NCBI GenBank assembly: GCA_963709645.1
Contig: CAVPXP010000017.1
Coordinates: 1 to 64,000 of the forward strand
Length of the DNA stretch: 64,000 nucleotides
DNA from: DYRB01 sp963709645
GTDB taxonomy: Bacteria; Pseudomonadota; Gammaproteobacteria; Chromatiales; Chromatiaceae
Direction: 5' to 3'
Made by a program: the position numbers and the translations under genes. This document shows, one piece after another, positions 17,991 to 26,106 of the stretch (position 1 is the stretch's first letter; each line of letters begins with the position of its first letter). Below the pieces are notes generated by a model. It worked only from the letters and a program-made list of their open reading frames with translations. It was not told where the DNA came from and searched no databases.

Positions 17991-18104
17991 TCAGCCCTGC
18001 TTTTGCTTGTGCCGCGGGTCTTTGCATATCACCCGAACGATTCCGTTACGCCGTACGATCTTACAGTTGCGGCAAACCTTCTTCACAGAGGCGCGAACTT
18101 TCAT
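17991..18104 (-). CDS. rpmJ: 50S ribosomal protein L36
   Basis: A 37-codon gene begins MKVRASVKKVCRNC and ends HKQKQG. It retains the zinc ribbon ligands Cys11, Cys14, Cys27 and His32, so it is the zinc-binding form, not the zinc-free paralogue. Position between secY and rpsM is the canonical one for bacterial rpmJ. It was found by reading the gap directly. Confidence 0.96.
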   Translation of the reverse strand: MKVRASVKKVCRNCKIVRRNGIVRVICKDPRHKQKQG

Positions 18105-18146
18105 AGCCTTATCTCCAATATAACAAGCTGTGAGACCCGTCTGCTC

Positions 18147-19496
18147 TCAGCGCAGGAGCCCGCCACCCGGCGCCTTGAGGTTCGCCTTCTTCATCAATCC
18201 CTCGTATTGGTGCGACATCAGGTGCGCCTGCACCTGTGCCATGAAGTCCATAACCACGACGACGATGATAAGTAGCGAGGTACCCCCAAAGTAGAAGGGC
18301 ACATTCCAGCCGACGATGAGGAACTCAGGCAGCAGGCAGACCGCAGTGATGTAGATGGCCCCTGCGGCAGTTAAGCGGGTCATTACCGCATCGACGTAGC
18401 GCGCCGTCTGCTCCCCGGGGCGGATTCCTGGGATAAATGCACCGGAGCGTTTTAGATTGTCGGCCGTCTCCTTCGCATTGAACACCAAGGCGGTGTAGAA
18501 GAAGCAGAAGAAGATGATGGCCAAGGAATACGCGAGGACATATACCGGCTCGCCTGGCGACAGCTTACTCGTAATGTCCCCGACCCAACGGAATCCCTCG
18601 GACTGCCCCAACCACTGCCCAATAGTGCCAGGGAAGAGGAGGATGCTCGAGGCGAAGATCGGTGGAATAACACCGGCCATGTTGAGCTTGAGAGGCAGAT
18701 GGGTGCTCTGAGCGGCCATCATCTTGCGCCCTTGCTGGCGCCTGGCGTAGTTGACCGTTATCCGACGCTGGCCGCGTTCCACGAAGACGACGAAGGCGGT
18801 CACCGCAAGTGCCAGGGCGAACAGGACCAACACCGCCAGGGCGTTCATCTCGCCGGTCTCCACCAGGCGCAGGGTCCCTCCGATGGCGGAAGGCAGGCCC
18901 GCGACGATGCCGGCAAAGATGATCAGCGAAATTCCGTTGCCAATGCCGCGCTCGGTGATCTGCTCACCTAGCCACATCAGGAACATGGTCCCCGTCACCA
19001 GAGATACCGCCGCCGTGAACACGAACCCGTAGCCCGACTGCACGACGATGTGCGCGCCGCCCACCGACTGCCCCTGGAGCGCAACGGCAATGCCGGTCGC
19101 CTGGAAGGTGGCGAGGGCAACGGTCCCGTATCGAGTGTACTGCGTGATCTTGCGCCGCCCTGACTCCCCCTCCTTCTTAAGCTGCTCGAGCTGCGGAATC
19201 ACCGAGGTCATGAGCTGCACGATGATGGACGCGGAGATGTAGGGCATGATGCCAAGAGCGAACAGGCTCGCCCGCTCCAATGCCCCGCCGGAGAACATGT
19301 TGAACATGTCCAGCATGGACCCGCCTTGTCCGAACAGGGTTGCTAGCGCGTCGGGATTCACTCCGGGGACCGGGATGAAGGTACCGATGCGGTAGACGAA
19401 CAACGCGCCGAGGACAAAGAACAGGCGATGGCGCAGCTCAGTGAGCCGACCCATGCCGCCGAGGGCCTCGGCCATGGAGGAGGTGTTGCTGGCCAT
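18147..19496 (-). CDS. secY: Preprotein translocase channel subunit SecY
   Basis: The 449-residue protein has ten hydrophobic helices and typical SecY segments: FRIGTFIPVPGVNPDAL-like N-terminal loop (YRIGTFIPVPGVN), MPYISASIIVQL, GIGNGISLIIFAGI and the cytoplasmic ARRQQGRKM loop. It forms the protein-conducting channel of the inner membrane with SecE (45.5 kb here) and SecG. It sits after rplO and before rpmJ, the normal spc operon order, with no gap large enough for another gene. Confidence 0.97.
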   Translation of the reverse strand: MASNTSSMAEALGGMGRLTELRHRLFFVLGALFVYRIGTFIPVPGVNPDALATLFGQGGSMLDMFNMFSGGALERASLFALGIMPYISASIIVQLMTSVIPQLEQLKKEGESGRRKITQYTRYGTVALATFQATGIAVALQGQSVGGAHIVVQSGYGFVFTAAVSLVTGTMFLMWLGEQITERGIGNGISLIIFAGIVAGLPSAIGGTLRLVETGEMNALAVLVLFALALAVTAFVVFVERGQRRITVNYARRQQGRKMMAAQSTHLPLKLNMAGVIPPIFASSILLFPGTIGQWLGQSEGFRWVGDITSKLSPGEPVYVLAYSLAIIFFCFFYTALVFNAKETADNLKRSGAFIPGIRPGEQTARYVDAVMTRLTAAGAIYITAVCLLPEFLIVGWNVPFYFGGTSLLIIVVVVMDFMAQVQAHLMSHQYEGLMKKANLKAPGGGLLR

Positions 19497-19515
19497 CTGG
19501 TGTTGTGTCCCAGTC

Positions 19516-19950
19516 CTAGTCTTCGACCTTGCCGCCCGCGGCCTCGACCGCGGCCCGCGCGCCCTTGGTAAGGGCCACGCCCCGGATGGTCAGGGCACGG
19601 TCGACACTGCCAGCCGCGATGATCTTGACATACCTGGCCTCGCCCGAGACAAGCCCGGCCGCGACCAGCCCCGCCAGATCGACCAGGTCCCCTTGCACCT
19701 TGTTCAGCTCGTGCAGACGAACCTCGTCTCGCACCATGGCCTTGCGGGACCGGAAGCCGATCTTCGGCAAGCGGCGCTGCAGTGGCATCTGTCCGCCCTC
19801 GAAGCCGACTTTGTGGTAGCCGCCGGCACGCGATGTCTGTCCCTTGTGCCCCCGCCCGCCGGTCTTGCCCAGCCCACTGCCGACACCGCGGCCCAGGCGC
19901 TTCCCCGGGCGTTTGCTGCCCGGTTGGGGTTGCAGGTCATTCAGGCGCAT
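19516..19950 (-). CDS. rplO: 50S ribosomal protein L15
   Basis: The 144-residue product begins MRLNDLQPQPGSKRPGKRLG and has the Gly-rich GSGLGKTGGRGHKGQ loop of L15. It assembles late into the large subunit around 23S rRNA. Its start overlaps the end of rpmD by 14 bases, so translation of the two is probably coupled; secY follows after 19 bases. Confidence 0.97.
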   Translation of the reverse strand: MRLNDLQPQPGSKRPGKRLGRGVGSGLGKTGGRGHKGQTSRAGGYHKVGFEGGQMPLQRRLPKIGFRSRKAMVRDEVRLHELNKVQGDLVDLAGLVAAGLVSGEARYVKIIAAGSVDRALTIRGVALTKGARAAVEAAGGKVED

Positions 19951-20143
19951 TGGTGGATTCCCCCAGAACTTTGACCATGTATGAGACCTTGTTCACCATG
20001 CCCCGGGTACAGGGGGTGTCCTCGATCTCCACGACGTGGTGCATCCGGCGAAGCCCAAGCCCTCGCACGGTGGCCTGGTGGGCAGGCAGGCGTCCATGGA
20101 CGCTGCGCACCAGAGTGACCTTCATCGTCTTCTTGTCGCTCAT
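19937..20143 (-). CDS. rpmD: 50S ribosomal protein L30
   Basis: The 68-residue product has the L30 core KVTLVRSVHGRLPAHQATVRGLGLRRMH. It is slightly longer than the 59-residue E. coli protein at both ends. It overlaps rplO by 14 bases and follows rpsE by three bases, keeping the spc operon order rpsE-rpmD-rplO. Confidence 0.96.
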   Translation of the reverse strand: MSDKKTMKVTLVRSVHGRLPAHQATVRGLGLRRMHHVVEIEDTPCTRGMVNKVSYMVKVLGESTNAPE

Positions 20144-20146
20144 GGC

Positions 20147-20653
20147 TTACCCCAGGATCTCTTCGACCGTCTTGCCGCGCTTGGCCGCGACGCTGGCCGC
20201 GTCGGTCATCTGTTTCAGACCGGCGACGGTAGCACGAACCACGTTGATCGGGTTATTGGTGCCGATGCATTTGGCGAGCACGTTCTGCACCCCGACCACC
20301 TCGAACACGGCGCGCATGGCGCCCCCGGCGATGATCCCGGTACCCTCGGAGGCCGGCTGCATGTGCACTTTGGCTGCACCGTGGCGCCCGGTCATCGGGT
20401 ACTGGAGGGTCGAGCCATTGAGCTTGATGTCGATCATGCCCTTTCGCGCAGCCTCCATCGCCTTCTGGATCGCCACCGGGACTTCGCGGGCCTTGCCGGT
20501 ACCGTAACCGACGCGGCCCTTACCATCCCCGACCACCGCCAAGGCGGCGAAGCCGAACTGGCGCCCGCCCTTGACCACTTTGGCTACGCGGTTGACCGCC
20601 ACCAGTTTCTCGAGAAACTCGTCGCCTTCCGGCTTCGGATTGTAATTCGACAT
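20147..20653 (-). CDS. rpsE: 30S ribosomal protein S5
   Basis: The 168-residue product has the double-stranded RNA-binding fold with FLEKLVAVNRVAKVVKGGRQ and the second domain GRVGYGTGKAREVPVAIQKA. S5 lies at the mRNA entry site and contributes to decoding fidelity. Spacing to rplR is ten bases. The loop where spectinomycin resistance changes occur (around VVKGGR) looks ordinary. Confidence 0.97.
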   Translation of the reverse strand: MSNYNPKPEGDEFLEKLVAVNRVAKVVKGGRQFGFAALAVVGDGKGRVGYGTGKAREVPVAIQKAMEAARKGMIDIKLNGSTLQYPMTGRHGAAKVHMQPASEGTGIIAGGAMRAVFEVVGVQNVLAKCIGTNNPINVVRATVAGLKQMTDAASVAAKRGKTVEEILG

Positions 20654-20663
20654 CTCTTAAGCC

Positions 20664-21020
20664 CTAGAATTGGAGACCGTTCTCGCGGGCTGCATCCGCC
20701 AGCGCCTTCAGGCGCCCGTGATAGCGAAACCCGGAACGATCGAAAGCGACCTTCTCCACCCCGGCGGAACGGGCGCGCTCGGCGATGGCCTTGCCGATGA
20801 CGGCAGCAGCCGCGACGTTGCCCTTGTGGCCATCGATGGCGTCGCGGAGCACCTTCTCCAGCGTCGAGGCGCTGGCCACGACCTGCGCCCCACCGGGAGT
20901 GAGGACCTGGGCATAGGTGTGCCGCGGCGTGCGATAAACGCAGAGGCGGTAGGTACCCAGCTCCCGGATCTTCGCGCGGGCCCGGGCAGCTCGACGCAGT
21001 CGACTTTGTTTCTTGTCCAT
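20664..21020 (-). CDS. rplR: 50S ribosomal protein L18
   Basis: From ATG 21020 the product is 118 residues, starting MDKKQSRLRRAARAR and ending ADAARENGLQF, a textbook L18. It binds 5S rRNA with L5. The reading frame stays open far upstream into rplF, but that extension is antiparallel in character to no known protein and the family length fixes the start. Confidence 0.97.
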   Translation of the reverse strand: MDKKQSRLRRAARARAKIRELGTYRLCVYRTPRHTYAQVLTPGGAQVVASASTLEKVLRDAIDGHKGNVAAAAVIGKAIAERARSAGVEKVAFDRSGFRYHGRLKALADAARENGLQF

Positions 21021-21033
21021 CTCGCAGACTCCC

Positions 21034-21567
21034 CTACTTCTTCTTCGCTTCTTTGCGCAGGACGACCTCGTCCGAGTACCGCACACCCTTGCCCTTATAG
21101 GGTTCCGGCGGACGATAGGAACGGATTTCGGCAGCCACCTGCCCAACCTTCTGCTTGTCCGAACCGGAGATGACGATCTCCGTCTGATTGGGGGTCTCGA
21201 CAGTGACGCCCGGCGGGACCTGGTAATCAACCGGGTGCGAGAAGCCGAGACTCAGACTCAGGACATTACCCTTGGCCGCAGCACGGTAGCCCACCCCGAC
21301 GAGATTCAGCTTGCGCTGAAACCCGGTACTCACCCCGGTGACCATGTTGGCCAGCACGGCGCGCGCCGTCCCGGCCTGTGCCCAGGCGTCCTGGCCTTCG
21401 CCGGCCGGAGCGAACTTGAGTTCCGCCCCTTCCTGTGTCATCTCGACCTTGGAGTTCAGGCGATGGTGAAGCTCGCCCTTCGGTCCCTTGACCTTGACCT
21501 CCCGCCCCGAGACCTCGACGCTGACCTTACCCGGGATGGGCACAGGTTGCTTTGCAACTCTTGACAT
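21034..21567 (-). CDS. rplF: 50S ribosomal protein L6
   Basis: The 177-residue protein starts MSRVAKQPVPIPGKV and ends with the diagnostic RPPEPYKGKGVRYSDE region and a basic tail. Two similar alpha/beta domains are recognisable. L6 lies near the sarcin-ricin loop and is required late in large-subunit assembly. It follows rpsH by 13 bases. Confidence 0.97.
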   Translation of the reverse strand: MSRVAKQPVPIPGKVSVEVSGREVKVKGPKGELHHRLNSKVEMTQEGAELKFAPAGEGQDAWAQAGTARAVLANMVTGVSTGFQRKLNLVGVGYRAAAKGNVLSLSLGFSHPVDYQVPPGVTVETPNQTEIVISGSDKQKVGQVAAEIRSYRPPEPYKGKGVRYSDEVVLRKEAKKK

Positions 21568-21580
21568 CTGGGCGCCCCCT

Positions 21581-21982
21581 TTAGGCCACGTACGCCAGGA
21601 TCTCGCCGCCGTGACCTGCCTTGCGGGCGGCGCGGTCGGTCATCAGACCCTGCGAGGTTGAAACGATGGCAATGCCAAGACCACCCTGGACGTTGGGCAG
21701 TTCGTCTTTGCTGCGGTAAATCCGCAGTCCGGGACGTGACACGCGCTGGATGGTCTCAATGACCGGCCGGCCGCGAAAGTACTTGAGCTTGAGGATGAGT
21801 TGCGGCTTGACCGCATCCCCCTCGGTCTCAACGTTGGCATCGGCGATGTAGCCCTCGTCCTTTAGCAGGTTGGCGATGGCCACCTTCTGCTTCGAGGACG
21901 GCATTTTGATGGTGACCTTGCCGCGGATCTGCGCATTTCTGATGCGCGTCAGCAGGTCTGCAATGGGATCCGACATACTCAT
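21581..21982 (-). CDS. rpsH: 30S ribosomal protein S8
   Basis: The 133-residue product begins MSMSDPIADLLTRIRNAQ and ends with the conserved STSQGLMTDRAARKAGHGGEILAYV region. S8 is a primary binder of the central domain of 16S rRNA and, in E. coli, the feedback repressor of the spc operon at rplE. It follows rpsN by about 100 bases, somewhat wide for this operon. Confidence 0.97.
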   Translation of the reverse strand: MSMSDPIADLLTRIRNAQIRGKVTIKMPSSKQKVAIANLLKDEGYIADANVETEGDAVKPQLILKLKYFRGRPVIETIQRVSRPGLRIYRSKDELPNVQGGLGIAIVSTSQGLMTDRAARKAGHGGEILAYVA

Positions 21983-22084
21983 ACTAGGTTCCTCGGGTCA
22001 GGCCACTGCAACCCAGTGCGATACCCTCTTTGCGGCCCCGCGGCGGGACCTGTGTCATGGGGTGCTGTCCGGGAGACAGATCCC

Positions 22085-22390
22085 TTACCAGCTTGCCTTA
22101 ACCACGCCCGGGACATCGCCGCGCATCACCGCCTCACGCAGTTTGTTACGGCCGAGTCCGAACTTCCGATAGACACCGTGCGGCCGCCCAGTCAAGCGGC
22201 AGCGGAGCCGCTGACGGGTGGGACTTGCATCGCGTGGCAGCTTCTGCAGCGCGAGGACTGCCGCGTCGATCTCCTCATGGGTCGCCGTTCGGTCCGCAAT
22301 CCGTGCCTTAATCTCAGCGCGCTTCGCCGCGTATTTCGCGGCCACAGCAACGCGCTTGAGGTCGCGATTCATCATGCTCTTCTTGGCCAT
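22085..22390 (-). CDS. rpsN: 30S ribosomal protein S14 (zinc-free type)
   Basis: The 101-residue product begins MAKKSMMNRDLKR and contains TRQRLRCRLTGRPHGVYRKFGLGRNKLRE. It is the long form without the CxxC zinc ligands seen in the short S14, so it does not need zinc, unlike the L36 in this operon. Ten bases after rplE. Confidence 0.97.
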   Translation of the reverse strand: MAKKSMMNRDLKRVAVAAKYAAKRAEIKARIADRTATHEEIDAAVLALQKLPRDASPTRQRLRCRLTGRPHGVYRKFGLGRNKLREAVMRGDVPGVVKASW

Positions 22391-22399
22391 AGTCCAGTC

Positions 22400-22942
22400 T
22401 CAGTTCCGGAAGGGAAACTTGAACGCCTCAAGCAGGCCGCGCGCCTCGGCGTCCGTCTTGGCCGACGTCGTGATGGTGACGTCCATACCGCGCAGGGCGT
22501 CGATCTTGTCGTAATCGATCTCGGGAAACACGATCTGCTCCTTGAGGCCGAGGGAGTAGTTCCCGCGACCGTCAAAGGCCTTCGCGCTCATACCCCGGAA
22601 GTCACGCATACGCGGGATGGCAATATTGATCAGGCGGTCAAGGAACTCGTACATCCGCTCCTTACGCAGGGTCACCTTGCAACCCACAGGCCAGCCCTCA
22701 CGGACCTTGAAGGCCGCTACGGACTTGCGGGCGTGCGTGATAATCGGGTGCTGCCCGGAGAGCGCCCGCAAATCCGACACGGCGTGCTCCAGGACCTTCT
22801 TGTCCGCGATGGCTTCGCCCACGCCCATGTTGATGGTGATCTTTTCGATCCGCGGGACCTGCATGGCGCTCTTGTAGCCGAAGCGCTCCTTGAGCTCCCC
22901 GGCGAGCTGCTCACGATAGAGTGTTTGCAATCTAGACATCAC
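22400..22942 (-). CDS. rplE: 50S ribosomal protein L5
   Basis: The 180-residue protein has the L5 signatures VPRIEKITINMGVG and CKVTLRKERMYEFLDRLINIAIPR. L5 binds 5S rRNA and contacts the P-site tRNA. Two adjacent ATG codons offer starts at 22942 and 22939; the second gives MSRLQTLYR, closer to homologues. In E. coli the S8 repressor site lies at the start of this gene. Confidence 0.97.
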   Translation of the reverse strand: MMSRLQTLYREQLAGELKERFGYKSAMQVPRIEKITINMGVGEAIADKKVLEHAVSDLRALSGQHPIITHARKSVAAFKVREGWPVGCKVTLRKERMYEFLDRLINIAIPRMRDFRGMSAKAFDGRGNYSLGLKEQIVFPEIDYDKIDALRGMDVTITTSAKTDAEARGLLEAFKFPFRN

Positions 22943-22953
22943 GGTTTCCTGAC

Positions 22954-23271
22954 TCAGACATCGACCACTTCGCCGTCAGACTTGAAGACCCGCACCTTGC
23001 GCCCGTCTTCGAGGATCTTGAACCCCACCCGATCCGCACGCCCGGCCTGCGGGTTGTAAAGCCCGACGTTGGAGACGTGCAGAGGCATCTCTTTGTCTAC
23101 AATCCCGCTCGCCACGCCGCGCTGCGGATTGCCCTTCTGATGCTTCTTCACCAGGTTGACGTTCTCTACAAGGACGCGGTCGTCATCAACGATGTTCAAA
23201 ACGGTACCCCGTTTGCCCTTGTCTCTACCGGTCAGGACGACCACGTCGTCCCCCTTCTTAATCTTGCGCAT
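22954..23271 (-). CDS. rplX: 50S ribosomal protein L24
   Basis: The 105-residue product begins MRKIKKGDDVVVLTGRDKGKRG, the KOW motif of L24, and continues with VENVNLVKKHQKGNPQRG. L24 starts large-subunit assembly and ends up at the tunnel exit. It lies between rplN and rplE, the usual place. Confidence 0.97.
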   Translation of the reverse strand: MRKIKKGDDVVVLTGRDKGKRGTVLNIVDDDRVLVENVNLVKKHQKGNPQRGVASGIVDKEMPLHVSNVGLYNPQAGRADRVGFKILEDGRKVRVFKSDGEVVDV

Positions 23272-23317
23272 GACCCGCTAACCTCACACAACCTTTGGCC
23301 GCAACCAGCTCTTCGCC

Positions 23318-23686
23318 TTACAGAACTTCCGGCGCCAGCGAAATGATCTTCATAAAACGCTCTCCGCGCAGCTCTCTGGTCACGGGCCCGAAGATGCGGG
23401 TCCCAATAGGCTGGAGCTGGTTGTTGAGCAGGACCGCGGCGTTGCCATCGAAGCGAATCAGGGACCCGTCGGGACGGCGCACACCCTTCGTCGTACGTAC
23501 CACGACCGCGTTGAACACGTCACCCTTCTTCACCTTGCCACGTGGGATGGCATCCTTGACGGTGACCTTGATGACATCGCCGATTCCAGCGTAACGCCGG
23601 TGGGAGCCTCCGAGCACCTTGATGCACTGCACGCGTTTTGCGCCGCTGTTGTCTGCGACGCTCAGGTTGGTCTGCATCTGGATCAT
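23318..23686 (-). CDS. rplN: 50S ribosomal protein L14
   Basis: The 122-residue product starts MIQMQTNLSVADNSGAKRVQCIKVLGG and ends FMKIISLAPEVL, matching L14 along its length. It forms intersubunit bridges. In the standard order it opens the spc operon after rpsQ. No clear promoter is visible in the 65-base gap before it. Confidence 0.97.
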   Translation of the reverse strand: MIQMQTNLSVADNSGAKRVQCIKVLGGSHRRYAGIGDVIKVTVKDAIPRGKVKKGDVFNAVVVRTTKGVRRPDGSLIRFDGNAAVLLNNQLQPIGTRIFGPVTRELRGERFMKIISLAPEVL

Positions 23687-23751
23687 TTTTTCTACCTACG
23701 TCGTACCGGTAACGGGGCCGGAAATGGATCGGGGGCGCCTGCCGAAACGCA

Positions 23752-24060
23752 TCAGCGGGCCTTCTCAATGATCTCAATCAGTCGCCAGCTCTTAGTTTTG
23801 GAAAGAGGCCGGCACTGCTCCACGCGCACCAAGTCGCCACGACCGCAGGCGTTCGCTTCGTCGTGGGCGTGAACCTTGCTCGAGCGGGTCATGAACTTGC
23901 CGTACAAGGGGTGCTGAACCCGCCGCTCAACCAAAACCGTGATGGTCTTGTCCATCGCGTCGCTCACAACCCGACCGGTGAGGGTGCGGTTCGCCTGAAT
24001 CTGCTCAGAGTTCGTCCCGGCCGGCGTCGCGCTCGCCTGCTCAATCAGTCCTTCGGTCAC
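23752..24060 (-). CDS. rpsQ: 30S ribosomal protein S17
   Basis: The 102-residue protein has the S17 OB-fold (LTGRVVSDAMDKTITVLVERRVQHPLYGK). About 20 residues of unconserved sequence precede that core, longer than in E. coli S17 (84 residues). Its start overlaps the rpmC stop by four bases (ATGA type), so translation is coupled. Last gene of the S10 group. Confidence 0.96.
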   Translation of the reverse strand: MTEGLIEQASATPAGTNSEQIQANRTLTGRVVSDAMDKTITVLVERRVQHPLYGKFMTRSSKVHAHDEANACGRGDLVRVEQCRPLSKTKSWRLIEIIEKAR

Positions 24061-24272
24061 TGGGCACCCCCTGCCTTTGCCTGATTCATCACCGTCTTGA
24101 CCCGGGCGATGTCCCGACGGACCGTGCGCATCTGGGACGGGCGGGAGAGTTGGCCGGTGCCACGCTGCATACGCAGGTTGAATTGCTCCTTTCGCAACTC
24201 AAGCAACCGCTTCTCCAGCTCCACCGGGCTGCTTTTCTTCAACTCACTGGTTAGCGCCTTGGCCTTCATCAC
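24057..24272 (-). CDS. rpmC: 50S ribosomal protein L29
   Basis: The 71-residue product is the two-helix L29, with LLELRKEQFNLRMQRGTGQL and the Arg-rich turn before RDIARVKTV. It lies at the tunnel exit and contacts SRP and trigger factor. It overlaps both neighbours by four bases (rplP upstream, rpsQ downstream), a tightly coupled trio. Confidence 0.96.
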   Translation of the reverse strand: MMKAKALTSELKKSSPVELEKRLLELRKEQFNLRMQRGTGQLSRPSQMRTVRRDIARVKTVMNQAKAGGAQ

Positions 24273-24682
24273 AATATCGTCCGCTTCTCAAAGGTGGTAT
24301 GGATCGGGAGCTTAGCCGCCGCCAGCTTGAACGCCTCGCGCGCCAATTCCTCTGGCACGCCCTCAATCTCGTAGAGCACCTTGCCAGGCTGAATCAGGGC
24401 GACCCAATACTCGACGCTACCTTTGCCCTTACCCATACGCACCTCGAGGGGCTTCTTGGTTACAGGTTTGTCGGGAAACACCCGTATCCAGAGCTGGCCT
24501 CCGCGTTTGACCTGCCGGGAGATGGCACGACGTGCAGCCTCAATCTGCCGGGCAGTAAGACGCCCTCGCTCGGTCGCCTTGAGGGCGAATTCACCAAAGC
24601 TGACCTTGTTGCCCGACTGGGCTAGACCGCGGTTGCGGCCAGTAAACTGCTTACGGAACTTGGTGCGCTTGGGTTGCAGCAT
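24269..24682 (-). CDS. rplP: 50S ribosomal protein L16
   Basis: The 137-residue product starts MLQPKRTKFRKQFTGRNRGLA and contains IRVFPDKPVTKKPLEVRMGKGKG, exact family marks. L16 helps position the A-site tRNA. It follows rpsC by only three bases and overlaps rpmC by four. Confidence 0.97.
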   Translation of the reverse strand: MLQPKRTKFRKQFTGRNRGLAQSGNKVSFGEFALKATERGRLTARQIEAARRAISRQVKRGGQLWIRVFPDKPVTKKPLEVRMGKGKGSVEYWVALIQPGKVLYEIEGVPEELAREAFKLAAAKLPIHTTFEKRTIL

Positions 24683-24685
24683 GAT

Positions 24686-25405
24686 TTAACCCCTCCGGTC
24701 CGATGCTCTGCCCTCGGATCCCCTGGGACCTGCTGCCCTGGGCGCCGCCTTGGCAACAGGCTCCTCATGGACCGGATCACCAAAGACTTCTCCCTTGAAG
24801 ATCCATACCTTGACGCCGATCACCCCATAGGTGGTGCGGGCCTCGGCGAACCCATAATCGATGTCGGCACGGAGCGTATGCAAGGGTACGCGGCCCTCGC
24901 GCGTCCACTCGCTGCGCGCAATTTCCGCACCGTTCAGGCGCCCGGCGACGTGAACCTTGACACCCTGGGCACCCAACCGCATGGCCGTCTGCACCGCCCG
25001 CTTCATGGCGCGGCGAAACATGATGCGCCGTTCGAGCTGCTGGGCGATCCCCTCCGCAACCAACTGGGCGTCGAGCTCCGGTTTGCGGATCTCCTCGATG
25101 CTGATATGCACCGGGATACCCATCATTCGGGAGACTTCACCGCGCAGGGCGTCGATGTCCTCGCCCTTCTTGCCGATGACCACGCCCGGCCGTGCCGTAT
25201 GCACGGTGATATGCGCGTTCTTGGCGGGACGATCAATCTGTATCCGGCTGACCGAAGCCTGGAAAAGGCGCTTCTTGAGGTAGGCCCGTACCTCCATATC
25301 CTTGTTGAGGAGATCCGCGTAGTCCTTGGAATTGGCATACCACTTGGACGTCCAATCCTTGACGATACCCAGACGAAACCCGGTCGGATGAACTTTGTGA
25401 CCCAT
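24686..25405 (-). CDS. rpsC: 30S ribosomal protein S3
   Basis: The 239-residue protein begins MGHKVHPTGFRLG and has the KH domain loop GVVIGKKGEDI and the RNA-binding C-terminal part FAEARTTYGVIGVKVWIFKGE. S3 forms the mRNA entry tunnel with S4 and S5. The charged tail after residue 215 (ending SEGRASDRRG) is variable in the family. Confidence 0.97.
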   Translation of the reverse strand: MGHKVHPTGFRLGIVKDWTSKWYANSKDYADLLNKDMEVRAYLKKRLFQASVSRIQIDRPAKNAHITVHTARPGVVIGKKGEDIDALRGEVSRMMGIPVHISIEEIRKPELDAQLVAEGIAQQLERRIMFRRAMKRAVQTAMRLGAQGVKVHVAGRLNGAEIARSEWTREGRVPLHTLRADIDYGFAEARTTYGVIGVKVWIFKGEVFGDPVHEEPVAKAAPRAAGPRGSEGRASDRRG

Positions 25406-25433
25406 GCTGTTCTCTCTAATAGCCCTTTGGCTC

Positions 25434-25766
25434 TTAACCTTCGGCCACGGTCAGGGTGATGTGGCTCGTGCGCTTGAGGATACGCGCCGCGCGGCCCTTG
25501 GCCCGGGGGCGGATACGCTTCATGGTTGGTCCCTCATCGATCATGATGCTCGCAACCTTGAGCTCATCAATGTCCGCGCCCTCGTTGTGCTCGGCATTGG
25601 CGATGGCCGACTCGAGCACCTTCTTGATCAGCGGAGCTCCCTTCTTGGTGCTGAAGGCGAGCGTGTTCAGCGCCTTCTCGACGTGCAGCCCGCGTATCTG
25701 GTCTGCCACCAGGCGCGCCTTCTGGGCAGAGATGCGCGCGTACTTGTGTTTGGCCATTGCTTGCAT
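25434..25766 (-). CDS. rplV: 50S ribosomal protein L22
   Basis: The 110-residue product contains ARISAQKARLVADQIRG and the hairpin ending SHITLTVAEG. The extended loop that lines the exit tunnel (RIRPRAKGRAARILKR) shows no deletion of the kind linked to macrolide resistance. ATG 25757 (MAKHKYARI) is as likely a start as the listed one three codons upstream. Confidence 0.96.
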   Translation of the reverse strand: MQAMAKHKYARISAQKARLVADQIRGLHVEKALNTLAFSTKKGAPLIKKVLESAIANAEHNEGADIDELKVASIMIDEGPTMKRIRPRAKGRAARILKRTSHITLTVAEG

Positions 25767-25808
25767 GTGCGGGTCCTCTTGACGTCGCCTTGTTTACTTC
25801 CCGGGGGC

Positions 25809-26087
25809 CTATTTCTTCTTCGCCTTTCTGTCGGCGGCATGCCCACGGAAGGTCCGCGTCAGGGCGAACTCGCCAAGCTTGTGTCCGATCATGTTCTCGT
25901 TGACGAGGACCGGCACATGAGCTCGCCCATTGTGGACGGCGATGGTCAACCCAACGAACTCGGGCAGGATCATGGAGCGGCGCGACCAGGTCTTGATCGG
26001 GCGCTTGCTGTTCTGCGCGACGGCTTCATCCACCTTCTTGATCAGGTGGTGGTCCACAAAGGGTCCCTTGCGAATCGAACGTGGCAC
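25809..26087 (-). CDS. rpsS: 30S ribosomal protein S19
   Basis: The 92-residue product begins MPRSIRKGPFVDHHLIKKV and ends GHAADRKAKKK, the standard S19. It binds the head of the small subunit with S13. It sits between rplB and rplV as expected for the S10 operon. Confidence 0.97.
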   Translation of the reverse strand: MPRSIRKGPFVDHHLIKKVDEAVAQNSKRPIKTWSRRSMILPEFVGLTIAVHNGRAHVPVLVNENMIGHKLGEFALTRTFRGHAADRKAKKK

Positions 26088-26106
26088 TTGGTCAATCTCC
26101 CCTTGT